From an uncultured Trichococcus sp. (lineage in GTDB: Bacteria; Bacillota; Bacilli; Lactobacillales; Aerococcaceae), in contig NZ_OY760499.1 of NCBI RefSeq assembly GCF_963663645.1, forward strand, positions 62,001 to 126,000: a stretch of 64,000 nt of DNA, in the 5' to 3' direction. The translations under genes and the position numbers were made by a program. Under the pieces are notes generated by a model. The model ran no database searches and was not told the origin of the DNA. It saw only the letters and a program-made list of their open reading frames with translations. Shown piece by piece: positions 1 to 7,699 of the stretch (position 1 is its first letter; the number at the start of each line of letters is the position of its first letter).

Positions 1-1
1 C

Positions 2-616
2 GACAACCAAACAGTGCTGTCGCAAGTGAAAACCGAATATGCTACTGAAGCGGCCCGTCTGGCTGCTGAAGAGGCCCAAGCCAAAGCTGATGCCGAGGCG
101 GTTGAAGCCGCAGCGAAAACGGCGGAGCAGCAAGTTGCGGAATCGAGCAGCGCCGTTGCGGCTGCCGAATCTGCATCATCCACAACGTCAGCGTCCGTAC
201 AAGAGAGCGCAGCCGCATCATCCGAACAGGCACCCGTAAGCCAAATCACCGACAGTTCGGTTGCGGCTGTTGAAGTTGCGCCTGTCGTGACCGTAACCAC
301 TCCGACTGTGGCAGAAACACCTGCTGCGCAGGGCAAAACATTGGTCGTATCGGCAACCGCCTATTCGCGCCATGAAGCTGGCCTATCCAACTTTACCGCC
401 ACAGGCATCGACTTATCGATCAATCCGATGGTCATCGCGGTGGACCCTTCCGTGATTCCGTTGGGAAGTCTGGTCAGCGTGCCGGGCTACGGCATCGCAA
501 TTGCAGGAGACACCGGTGGAGCGATTGTAGGAAATAAAATCGACTTGCACATGGAAGACCTGAACGCCGCACTTGCTTTCGGCAGACAGACATTAACGAT
601 CACCATACTGCAATAA
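2..616 (+). CDS. 3D-domain cell-wall protein, C-terminal part (5' truncated by window)
   Basis: The reading frame is open to the window edge, so the true start lies upstream. The visible part begins with about 100 residues rich in Ala, Glu, Ser and Thr, the low-complexity linker typical of secreted wall proteins. The last ~95 residues form a 3D domain (double-psi beta barrel related to MltA and YocH/YuiC), with the diagnostic aspartates in GDTGGAIVGNKIDLHM and an upstream TAYSRHE segment. Family members are secreted and thought to act on peptidoglycan, in the lytic-transglycosylase class. The missing N-terminus probably holds a signal peptide and a coiled coil or LysM region. Domain call is firm; the exact substrate is not known. 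Confidence 0.85.
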   Translation, partial: DNQTVLSQVKTEYATEAARLAAEEAQAKADAEAVEAAAKTAEQQVAESSSAVAAAESASSTTSASVQESAAASSEQAPVSQITDSSVAAVEVAPVVTVTTPTVAETPAAQGKTLVVSATAYSRHEAGLSNFTATGIDLSINPMVIAVDPSVIPLGSLVSVPGYGIAIAGDTGGAIVGNKIDLHMEDLNAALAFGRQTLTITILQ

Positions 617-620
617 AAAT

Positions 621-669
621 AAAGAATCGGGCTATCTCACCAAAAAATGGAGATAGCCCGATTCTTTTT
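621..669 (+). terminator. Intrinsic terminator of the 3D-domain gene
   Basis: An 18-bp near-perfect inverted repeat (AAAGAATCGGGCTATCTC and its complement) with an 11-nt loop and a T-run starts five bases after the stop codon. Confidence 0.9.
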
Positions 670-704
670 AAGTTTGTTTTGTCAGCGAGGCTCCAACTCC
701 CCAA

Positions 705-832
705 CTCCTATGAAGCGAAGATCGGTAGGAGGTGACGGGATGGAGGAATCTGCTCCTCCGGCGAGCCTCCCTTCGTCGGAGGTCACATCATGGTCATCTT
801 TTCAGCTCCGGCAAAGCAAAGGCTCCCCGGAG
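705..832. repeat. Three tandem CTCCG/CGGAG hairpins (51/50-bp spacing)
   Basis: Imperfect palindromes with arms CTCCT/AGGAG or CTCCG/CGGAG begin at 705, 756 and 806. Each is 26-27 bp long with a 16-17 nt interior. A possible eroded fourth left arm is at 857. Two more copies of this three-hairpin block, with the same 51/50 spacing, occur at 41083-41210 and 57103-57230. The block lies between convergent genes. Reading frames across it are chance. Confidence 0.8.
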
Positions 833-929
833 CTGTAGGTCCCTTCACGCACGCTCCTCCGGCCAAGCGCTTTTCGTTTCTGACATTGACAAATAAGAGG
901 CAGGAGGAATGCTCAGCGCGGTGGCCAAA

Positions 930-1063
930 ACTGTCGAATAGGCGCGGTAGATTCGACAATTTGACACCAGATTGGACCGAGATTGTCGAATGTCGAGAAA
1001 CTTTCGACAATTTGACATCCTGTCGGACCGAAATTGTCGAATATCTGAGGAACATTCAACAAT
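930..1063. repeat. Three tandem TTGTCGAA/TTCGACAA hairpins (51-52-bp spacing)
   Basis: Palindromes lie at about 930-960, 982-1011 and 1033-1063. The arms are ATTGTCGAAT-like on the left and TTCGACAAT-like on the right. The right arm of the third copy has decayed (TTCAACAAT). The arm sequence differs from the neighbouring CTCCG family, but hairpin length and spacing are the same. Confidence 0.75.
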
Positions 1064-1077
1064 TTGGCCCCGCAGTC

Positions 1078-1118
1078 AAAAAAAGCGAGGATGCATCATG
1101 CATCCTCGCTTTTTTTTT
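1078..1118 (-). terminator. Bidirectional terminator downstream of glnQ
   Basis: A GC-rich palindrome (AGCGAGGATGCA and complement) is flanked by A-runs and T-runs on both sides. It can stop glnQ transcripts from the right and readthrough from the left. Confidence 0.85.
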
Positions 1119-1185
1119 ACAGTTGTCAAGTTGCTTAAGTTAATGACATTGCCTTTTTTGGGAGGCAACCTTTGTTTTTGCGCTG

Positions 1186-1920
1186 TTACAAAACTTTGTT
1201 AAGGAAATCTTGCGTACGTGGGTTTTGAGGGTTGCCGAATACTTCATCAGGCGTGCCTTCTTCGACGATATATCCGCCATCCATGAAGATGACGCGATGT
1301 CCGACTTCTCTTGCAAAGCCCATTTCATGCGTAACGACAACCATGGTCATCCCTTGTTTTGCCAATTTCTTCATGACTTCAAGAACGTCGCCGACCATTT
1401 CAGGGTCAAGCGCGGACGTCGGTTCATCGAAAAGCATGATTTCCGGATTCATTGCCAATGCGCGTGCGATAGCGACACGTTGCTTTTGACCGCCGGATAG
1501 GGAACTGGGGAAAGCATCGGCTTTTTCGGACAGGCCGACCGTTTCCAACAATTCAAGTGCTTTTGCTTTTGCGTCTTCCTTATTTTGCCGTTTCAGTTCA
1601 ACCGGGGCCAATGTGATATTGTCCATGACCGAAAGGTGCGGGAAAAGGTTGAAGTGTTGGAAAACCATCCCAATCTCTTCGCGTACTTCATTGATGTCCG
1701 TGGTTTTTTCGGTGATGTCCTGTCCGTCGATCAGCACATGTCCGTCGGTGACGTCTTCCAGCTTGTTCAGACAGCGCAGAAGGGTGCTTTTCCCTGAACC
1801 GGAAGGGCCGATGATGCAGACCACTTCGCCTTCAGCGACTTCAAGGTCAATCCCTTTCAAAACCTCGTTGCTGCCGAAGCTTTTCTTCAGGTTCGTGACA
1901 TTAATTTTTGCGTTAGCCAT
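1186..1920 (-). CDS. glnQ: Glutamine/polar amino acid ABC transporter ATPase
   Basis: The 244-residue protein has the full ABC signature set of the PAAT family: Walker [10 protein letters not shown] near residue 38, Q-loop [10 protein letters not shown], signature [15 protein letters not shown] and Walker [13 protein letters not shown]. It powers the adjacent GlnP permease at the cytoplasmic membrane. Its start overlaps the 3' end of glnP by 8 bp, which indicates translational coupling, and it is the last gene of the operon before the terminator at 1078-1118. The start has a GGGAGA ribosome binding site. Family assignment is firm; glutamine as main substrate is inferred from GlnP. Confidence 0.93.
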   Translation of the reverse strand: MANAKINVTNLKKSFGSNEVLKGIDLEVAEGEVVCIIGPSGSGKSTLLRCLNKLEDVTDGHVLIDGQDITEKTTDINEVREEIGMVFQHFNLFPHLSVMDNITLAPVELKRQNKEDAKAKALELLETVGLSEKADAFPSSLSGGQKQRVAIARALAMNPEIMLFDEPTSALDPEMVGDVLEVMKKLAKQGMTMVVVTHEMGFAREVGHRVIFMDGGYIVEEGTPDEVFGNPQNPRTQDFLNKVL

Positions 1921-4066
1921 TCTTTAATCTCCCTTCAAGGTTTTTGGAAATCTTCGTAAGGATCGTGATGACGATGATGTACATCAAACCGATGATCAAC
2001 CACATGTTACCGGAAGCGTAGGTTCTGGCGATAATGATTTTACCGGTCTGTGTCAACTCGACAAGTCCGATGATGGATAAGATGGAAGTGTCTTTCAGGG
2101 TAATGACGAATTGGTTGATGAATGAAGGAATCATGATGCGGATTGCTTGCGGCAAAATGATTTTGTTCATCGTCGTTTGGTAAGTCAAGCCTAAGCTGCG
2201 TCCTGCTTCCATCTGCCCGACATCAACCGCTTTGATACCGCCGCGGAATATTTCGGCCAGATATGCTGCCGCATTCAAGCTCAGGGTGATGATCCCTGCA
2301 ACCGTCGAGCTCATCCGGAGCCCCATCAATTGCGGAATCGAGAAGTATACGAAGAACGCCAAGACGATCAACGGCACACCGCGCATGATGTCAACGTAGA
2401 TGGTTGCGATCCAGTTCATTGCCTTGTTAGGGGAGACGCTGAACAAGCCGATGACGATACCCAGTGCCAAAGCGATCACGATGGATGCAAAAGTGATCAG
2501 GATCGTTCTTCCTAACCCTTGCAGTAATGTTTTCCAGTTTTCTTGGATCAGTCCGAAGAAAGAAGTGTTGCTTTCCTCTATTTCGGAACCAAGATATCTG
2601 TTGACGATTTTTTCATAAGTACCGTTGGACTGCAAGTTTGCCAATCCTGTGTTGATCATATTCAGCAGTTCCGGGTTCGTGTCTTTCGCGACTGCGATTC
2701 CGTAAGAACCACCAGCTTCTTTTTCGGTAGCCAGCTTCAGTGCGATGCCTTGACCTTCGATGGCGTAAGCCATAACCGGGTAATCTTCAAATGCCGCAGC
2801 GGAATTGCCGGCGATGACGTCTTGATACATGTTGGCTGAATCATCGAAAGTCGACAAAGTGAAGCCATATTCATCCTTGATTGATTCAGCAAATGTTGCG
2901 CCTTCCGTACCGGTCTTTACGGCCACAGTCAGGCCTTCCAGATCATCATAGCTGTCGATATCGCTGTCGGCAGCTACTGCCATGACAACACCGCTCTCGA
3001 AATACGGTTCAGAGAAATCAAAGGTCTGTTTGCGCTCATCGGTGATGCTCATGCCGGCGATGACGGCATCCACTTGTTTAGCTTCCAACGCTTGAAGGGC
3101 AGCATTGAATCCCAACGGACGGATTTCGATTCCGAAACCTTGGTTTTTCGCGATTTCGCGGATAAGATCCATATCGATACCCACATAGTTGCCGTTGGCA
3201 TCCTGGAATTCGAATGGGGCGAAAGTTGTGTCGGTTGCGATGATGTAGGTTTTTCCGTTCTGTGCCGGGACATCCAGGCTTGTATCCGCGGCTACGCCAA
3301 GATACTTCTCTTGGATGGCTTGGTAAGTGCCATCCGCTTTCAGATTGGCCAAGCCCGCGTTGAACATTGCCAACAATTCCGGATTGGTATCTTTAGCTAC
3401 CGCAAAACCGTATGAACTGCCGGCTTCTTTGTCTGTAGCCAATTTCAGCGCCAGACCTTGGTCCTCGATGGCGTAGGCCATTACTGGGTAGTCCTCGAAT
3501 GCCGCTGCGGAATTGCCGGAAAGGACATCCTGATACATATTGGCGGAATCTTCAAAAACGGTGGTAGTGAAGCCATATTCATCCTTGATGGATTCGGCAA
3601 ACGTTGCGCCTTCCGTTCCGGTTTTGACTGCCACGTTCTCGCCTTTCAAATCTTCGTAGCTTGAAATGTCACTGTCATCGGCTACTGCCATGACCACGCC
3701 GCTTTCAAAATACGGTTCCGAAAAGTCAAAGGTTTGTTTCCTTTCATCCGTGATGCTCATGCCGGCGATGACGCCGTCAACTTGCTTCGTCTCCAAAGCC
3801 TGCAGCGCGGCATTGAAGCCCAAAGGACGAATCTCTACTTCAAATCCTTGATCCTCCGCAATCGCTTGGATGAGTTCCATATCGATGCCGACAAATTCGC
3901 CGCTTGCATCCTGGAATTCAAATGGTGCAAAAGTTGTGTCAGTTGCGATGACAAACTTCTGTGTTTCTGTTGCCTCCACTACTTCGTGCTGGGCTGAGCC
4001 AAAAATAAAAAAGCCCAAAGCCATGAAGAGCATCGGCAACTTGAGTCGCAGTTTCTTGCTTAACAT
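1913..4066 (-). CDS. glnP: Amino acid ABC transporter: two fused binding domains plus permease
   Basis: The 717-residue fusion has a signal/anchor helix (residues ~10-25), two type-3 solute-binding domains (~37-265 and ~272-495) and a permease domain (~510-717) carrying the EAGRSLGLT coupling motif. This is the Lactobacillales GlnP layout, in which tethered binding domains deliver ligand to the membrane part. The two binding domains are nearly identical along their length: [29 protein letters not shown] and [19 protein letters not shown] occur in both. They should therefore bind the same amino acid with similar affinity, unlike the divergent pair of Lactococcus GlnP. The start has an AAGGAGGAAG site. 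Glutamine/glutamate is the likely substrate. Confidence 0.93.
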   Translation of the reverse strand: MLSKKLRLKLPMLFMALGFFIFGSAQHEVVEATETQKFVIATDTTFAPFEFQDASGEFVGIDMELIQAIAEDQGFEVEIRPLGFNAALQALETKQVDGVIAGMSITDERKQTFDFSEPYFESGVVMAVADDSDISSYEDLKGENVAVKTGTEGATFAESIKDEYGFTTTVFEDSANMYQDVLSGNSAAAFEDYPVMAYAIEDQGLALKLATDKEAGSSYGFAVAKDTNPELLAMFNAGLANLKADGTYQAIQEKYLGVAADTSLDVPAQNGKTYIIATDTTFAPFEFQDANGNYVGIDMDLIREIAKNQGFGIEIRPLGFNAALQALEAKQVDAVIAGMSITDERKQTFDFSEPYFESGVVMAVAADSDIDSYDDLEGLTVAVKTGTEGATFAESIKDEYGFTLSTFDDSANMYQDVIAGNSAAAFEDYPVMAYAIEGQGIALKLATEKEAGGSYGIAVAKDTNPELLNMINTGLANLQSNGTYEKIVNRYLGSEIEESNTSFFGLIQENWKTLLQGLGRTILITFASIVIALALGIVIGLFSVSPNKAMNWIATIYVDIMRGVPLIVLAFFVYFSIPQLMGLRMSSTVAGIITLSLNAAAYLAEIFRGGIKAVDVGQMEAGRSLGLTYQTTMNKIILPQAIRIMIPSFINQFVITLKDTSILSIIGLVELTQTGKIIIARTYASGNMWLIIGLMYIIVITILTKISKNLEGRLKNG

Positions 4067-4142
4067 ATTTCTTCCTCCTTATAAACAGCATTCCTTCTGA
4101 ATAACCATGAGATTACGATGAAGCCTCTGCTTGAATATTCAT

Positions 4143-4171
4143 ATAATACCACATTGGGATCATATTTTAAA
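4143..4171 (-). promoter_or_regulatory. Possible glnPQ promoter
   Basis: On the minus strand a TATTAT -10 element lies 17 bp from a weak TTTAAA -35 element, about 75 bp upstream of the glnP start. The rest of the 4067-4300 gap is AT-rich without clear signals. Confidence 0.4.
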
Positions 4172-4301
4172 TTAACAGAAACCACAATCGTATAGCGACA
4201 TTTTTATGTCAGAAAAAGTGACGCGAAAGCCGTTAGCCACACTAATGCTGACAAATAGCTGTCAACCGATCTGGTCTATTTGGAGACGTTCGGAAAAATG
4301 C

Positions 4302-4353
4302 AGAAAAAGCCCCGGCATGATGGCATAAAAGCTGGCATGTCAGGGCTTTTTCT
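4302..4353 (-). terminator. Terminator of the YvrJ-type gene
   Basis: AGAAAAAGCCC pairs with GGGCTTTTTCT, with an additional GCATG/CATG inner stem. It lies directly after the small minus-strand gene. Confidence 0.7.
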
Positions 4354-4377
4354 AGGTCTGATGAGGCAATGGTGTGA

Positions 4378-4530
4378 TCATTTAAAGGCTCGGCTCAGTT
4401 CTTCGATTGCGCCGACCAGTGCATCGAGCTTTTTTTCCATCCGGTGCAGCAGGTACATCGCAATCACGATCGGAAAACCGGTATTGCTGATCAGTTCCAT
4501 ATACGTCAGCACATCCACGTTCGCATCCAT
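4378..4530 (-). CDS. YvrJ-family membrane microprotein (50 aa)
   Basis: This short gene has a good ribosome binding site (AAAGGAGGG) upstream of ATG at 4530; an ATG four bases further upstream is in another frame and closes quickly. The product begins MDANVDVLTYMELISNTGF, continues with a hydrophobic stretch (residues ~19-28, FPIVIAMYLL) and ends in a charged amphipathic tail with RMEKKLDALVGAIEEL. This pattern of an N-terminal hydrophobic helix followed by an E/K-rich helix is that of the YvrJ family, seen across Firmicutes, often regulated by the SigO system or phage-associated; function unknown. It has its own terminator. Confidence 0.7.
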   Translation of the reverse strand: MDANVDVLTYMELISNTGFPIVIAMYLLHRMEKKLDALVGAIEELSRAFK

Positions 4531-4608
4531 TCATTTTCCCTCCTTTCCTACATCCATAAAGACGTAAGCAGGAAGGGATCTGTAACTCTTACAGAGGCGG
4601 TTAAAGGA

Positions 4609-5478
4609 TCATAAATTTTCGTTGATGCAGCGCATGATGGCTTCGGCAACGCCGTTTTCCGAGTTTTTGGAGGTGAGGTGCTTCGCGAATTCCTTGACCC
4701 CGTCTTCAGCGTTGGCCACTGCGAAGCTGGCGCCTGCTACCTTCAGCATGGAGACATCATTGAAATTATCCCCGATAGCCATGACATTCTCCAATGGAAT
4801 GCCTCTTTTTTTGGCGAATTTAGCCAAGGCGATGCCTTTTTGGGCTTCGACATGATTGATTTCGATGTTGTTTCGGAAGGAGGAGGTCACGACCAACCGG
4901 CTGTCCTCGGTCAACTTTGTCCGGATCGGATCCAGTTCGCTTTGTCCGGAATCGCTGAATACGAGGATTTTCAGGACTTGCTGGGCATTGTCATCCAGAA
5001 CGTCCTTGAAGTTGTCGACGTAGTTTACGTGCATCAGTTCCAAACGGGCGACCGCCAGAACAAGCGCCATCTTGAAGGTCGTTTCTGGGTTTGTTTCATG
5101 CAGCAGCGAAGTAGTCGCCTCGATCCGGCGCACTTTGTCATCCGAAAATATGCCTTTGGATGTCATGAGTTCGCAATAGAGTCCGTATTTTTTCACATCT
5201 TCCAAAATGTGGCGTGTGGTTGTTTTGTCGATCCCTAGGTTTTCGACCAGTTGTCCGTCTTCGTCAAATACTTGCCCGCCGTTCAGCGTGATCATGGGGC
5301 AGTCGATGCCGACTTCCTTAAGAGCCGGAACAGCTTCGGTATACCCTCTGCCGGTAGCAACCATAAATTTGATGCCTAATCTATTTGCTTCATTGATGGC
5401 GCTCACGTTCGATTGAGAGACTTCCATCTTATCGTTCAATAAGGTGCCGTCCATATCCGAGACGATCAGTTCAATCAT
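4609..5478 (-). CDS. Cof-type HAD hydrolase (sugar-phosphate/FMN phosphatase)
   Basis: The 289-residue protein starts [19 protein letters not shown] motif I with the nucleophile and acid/base aspartates. Motif II is VATGRG and motif IV is [16 protein letters not shown], with a C2-type cap between. Cof/YwpJ/YidA-like phosphatases act in the cytoplasm on sugar phosphates, FMN or PLP; the substrate cannot be read here. The start was set at 5478 because AGGAGG lies just upstream; a longer in-frame extension to 5532 lacks a good site. It is divergent from ung. Confidence 0.88.
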   Translation of the reverse strand: MIELIVSDMDGTLLNDKMEVSQSNVSAINEANRLGIKFMVATGRGYTEAVPALKEVGIDCPMITLNGGQVFDEDGQLVENLGIDKTTTRHILEDVKKYGLYCELMTSKGIFSDDKVRRIEATTSLLHETNPETTFKMALVLAVARLELMHVNYVDNFKDVLDDNAQQVLKILVFSDSGQSELDPIRTKLTEDSRLVVTSSFRNNIEINHVEAQKGIALAKFAKKRGIPLENVMAIGDNFNDVSMLKVAGASFAVANAEDGVKEFAKHLTSKNSENGVAEAIMRCINENL

Positions 5479-5677
5479 ACATTCATCCTCCTGTTCGGTA
5501 ATAGCAATATATTCACCCTTATATTCTACCATGCTTTTTCATTTTGACCGGAAATTTGTTCAGGCTCATCTAAAATTAATAACAGACAAAAACGGAAGGG
5601 CTGAAAAGAATCCGCCCATTATGGTACTATTATCAGAGCCAGCAATGAAAAATATGATAGATAGTGATGTGAAAATA

Positions 5678-6355
5678 ATGACTAAAGCAATTATCCATAA
5701 CGAGTGGCAAGAAAAGCTGGAAAAGGAGTTCGAAGCGCCGTATTATCAGCAGCTGCGCGCCTTCCTGAAGGAAGAATATCTGAACGAGACGGTCTATCCC
5801 GGAATGCAGCATATCTGGGAAGCCTTCGAATTGACGCCGTACAACAAGGTGAAGGTGGTCATCCTCGGGCAAGACCCTTATCACGGCCCGAATCAAGCGC
5901 ATGGATTGAGCTTTTCGGTGCAAAAAGGGGTTAAACTGCCGCCTTCCTTGGTCAACATCTACAAGGAACTGCAGGATGATCTCGGCATCCCGCCTGCGAA
6001 ACATGGTGACTTGACATCCTGGGCGAAGCAAGGCGTCTTTCTGCTGAACGCTGTCCTGACGGTCCGTGGCGGAGAAGCGAATTCCCATCGCGGAAAAGGC
6101 TGGGAACTGTTGACTGATGCCGTCATCCGAGTGCTGAACGAGCGGGAAGAACCGGTCGTCTTCATCCTCTGGGGAAACGCGTCGATAGCCAAAAAAGTGT
6201 TCATCGACACAACGAAGCATGTCGTGATCACATCGCCGCACCCAAGCCCGCTGTCTTCCTATAGGGGGTTCTTCGGATCGAAGCCTTTTTCCAAAACAAA
6301 TGAAGCGCTCAAATCTTTCGGTGTGGAGCCGATCGACTGGCGTTTGCCGGATTAA
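5678..6355 (+). CDS. ung: Uracil-DNA glycosylase, family 1
   Basis: The 225-residue enzyme removes uracil from DNA as the first step of base excision repair. The catalytic water-activating aspartate is in GQDPYHG (D66) and the catalytic histidine in HPSPLS (~H188). WGNASIAKK and the Leu-intercalation region [14 protein letters not shown] are also present. The chosen start ([10 protein letters not shown]) gives the usual family length. In-frame ATGs at 5645 and 5654 are alternatives because no start has a strong ribosome binding site. Confidence 0.95.
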   Translation: MTKAIIHNEWQEKLEKEFEAPYYQQLRAFLKEEYLNETVYPGMQHIWEAFELTPYNKVKVVILGQDPYHGPNQAHGLSFSVQKGVKLPPSLVNIYKELQDDLGIPPAKHGDLTSWAKQGVFLLNAVLTVRGGEANSHRGKGWELLTDAVIRVLNEREEPVVFILWGNASIAKKVFIDTTKHVVITSPHPSPLSSYRGFFGSKPFSKTNEALKSFGVEPIDWRLPD

Positions 6356-6380
6356 TAGATAGAAGGAAGGGGCGTTTCCC

Positions 6381-7091
6381 ATGAGAGGAAAGACATTGAG
6401 GACCGGTAAAGGCAAGCTCTATTATCAGGTAGGGGGGAAGGGTGATGCGCTGCTTCTGCTGCACGGAAACGGCGAGAGTTCGGACATCTTCGCTAAGCAG
6501 TTCCCCTTTTTCACGAAACACTTCACGGTCTATGCGCTTGATACGCGAGGCCACGGCCGATCGGATCTGGGAGTGCAAAGGTTGACATTCAAACAGATAG
6601 CCGCTGATATCCTAGCATTGCTTGAAAAGGAACAGATTCAGCGGATCCATGTGCTCGGGTTCAGTGATGGCGGCAATCTGGGCTTGTATTTAGCGGCTCA
6701 CCATCCGGAGCGGATATCTTCTTTGGTAGCGATGGGGGCGAATTACGAAGCGGATGGTCTGACCGATGCCTGCAATGAGGAAACGTTGGAACGATACAAG
6801 GAGCTGCTCGCGTTGCCGGATTCCGATCCGGAAAAAATCCAGCGACTGTGCATCCATAATCTGATGCTGGAGGAACTGGACCTTTCTGCCGAGGACCTGC
6901 GCCGTATCCAAACGCCGACTTTGCTGGTGGCGGGTGAATTCGATCTGATCCGTGACGACCAAACGGAGGCGATGCACCGCTTGATTCCCGGTTCGCGGAA
7001 ATGCATCGTGCCCGGTGGAAGCCATAGCTTTTTCGTGGATGATCCGAAAGTGCTGGAACGGCTTTCGAAAAAATTCTATTCAAGTTTGTGA
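6381..7091 (+). CDS. Alpha/beta hydrolase
   Basis: The 236-residue soluble protein has the HGNGES oxyanion segment (~residue 28), a nucleophile elbow GFSDGG (Ser95), a late-strand acid in VAGEFDLIRDD (~184) and a catalytic histidine in PGGSHSF (~214). It is an AB_hydrolase of the esterase/lipase type, cytoplasmic, with no signal peptide. It follows ung by 25 bp with a GGAAGGGG site and may be cotranscribed. The substrate is unknown. Confidence 0.85.
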   Translation: MRGKTLRTGKGKLYYQVGGKGDALLLLHGNGESSDIFAKQFPFFTKHFTVYALDTRGHGRSDLGVQRLTFKQIAADILALLEKEQIQRIHVLGFSDGGNLGLYLAAHHPERISSLVAMGANYEADGLTDACNEETLERYKELLALPDSDPEKIQRLCIHNLMLEELDLSAEDLRRIQTPTLLVAGEFDLIRDDQTEAMHRLIPGSRKCIVPGGSHSFFVDDPKVLERLSKKFYSSL

Positions 7092-7217
7092 TTTCCGGAG
7101 CGTATCAGGAGGTGCTTCAGGGGAATTATGTTAGAATAAAATTCTGAAACGTCGCCGAAAACAGTCATTTGCTGCCGCGCAACTTTTGGACGGATAAAGT
7201 GAAAATACAAACAAAGG

Positions 7218-7264
7218 CACGACATGTTGTGTGGTTTCGGAAAACGCATACTACATGTTGTGTC
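7218..7264 (+). promoter_or_regulatory. Two NrdR boxes upstream of nrdIEF
   Basis: Two near-identical palindromic sites, CACGACATGTTGTGTG and CTACATGTTGTGTC, have their ACATGT cores 31 bp apart, three helical turns. They resemble paired NrdR boxes (consensus like ACACWATATATWGTGT) and end just before the -35 element. NrdR, an ATP/dATP-sensing repressor, would shut the operon down when dNTPs are plentiful. Confidence 0.75.
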
Positions 7265-7270
7265 TTTTTG

Positions 7271-7299
7271 TTGTAATTCCATCCGCTCAACCGTATAAT
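7271..7299 (+). promoter_or_regulatory. nrdIEF promoter
   Basis: TTGTAA and TATAAT are separated by exactly 17 bp, 35 bp upstream of nrdI. Confidence 0.75.
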
Positions 7300-7333
7300 G
7301 GATGAAGAACAGTAGGGGAAAGGATGATGCAAA

Positions 7334-7699
7334 ATGAAGGTAGTGTTTATGTCGCTGACCGGCCAAACAAGGAAGTTCGTGAATAAACTGGGCCTTGAAA
7401 CCATCGAGTTGACGGCCGGCAATGCCTTCCGGACGATTGAGGATCCGTTCATCATCGTGACCCCGACCTATGATAAAGAGGTGACGGATATTCTGGTCGA
7501 CTTCATCGAGACCGACCAGAACCGCGCCTACTTCAAAGGAGTGGCAGGTGGTGGGAACCTGAATTTCGGTAAGCTTTTCGGTTTTACCGCAAAAGACTTG
7601 GCACGCGACTATGGCGTCCCGCTGCTGCACTTGTTTGAGTTTCAAGGGAACGAGAACGACATTCAGATTTTGAAAGAGAAGGTGACGGAACTTGGATAG
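7334..7699 (+). CDS. nrdI: NrdI, flavodoxin-like activator of class Ib ribonucleotide reductase
   Basis: The 121-residue protein has the NrdI FMN-binding segments SLTGQTRKFVNKL (residues 6-18) and TPTYDKEV, plus GGGNLNFGKLFGFTAKDLA. Reduced NrdI supplies superoxide to NrdF to assemble the Mn(III)2-tyrosyl radical cofactor. It is the first gene of nrdI-nrdE-nrdF, and its last codons overlap the TTG start of nrdE by 8 bp. No nrdH glutaredoxin gene lies in this cluster. Confidence 0.93.
   Translation: MKVVFMSLTGQTRKFVNKLGLETIELTAGNAFRTIEDPFIIVTPTYDKEVTDILVDFIETDQNRAYFKGVAGGGNLNFGKLFGFTAKDLARDYGVPLLHLFEFQGNENDIQILKEKVTELG

Noticed and set aside
790-1143. 117-codon plus-strand frame between the 3D-domain gene and glnQ
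   Set aside because: It runs across two hairpin families and a terminator, and its protein has no recognisable features.
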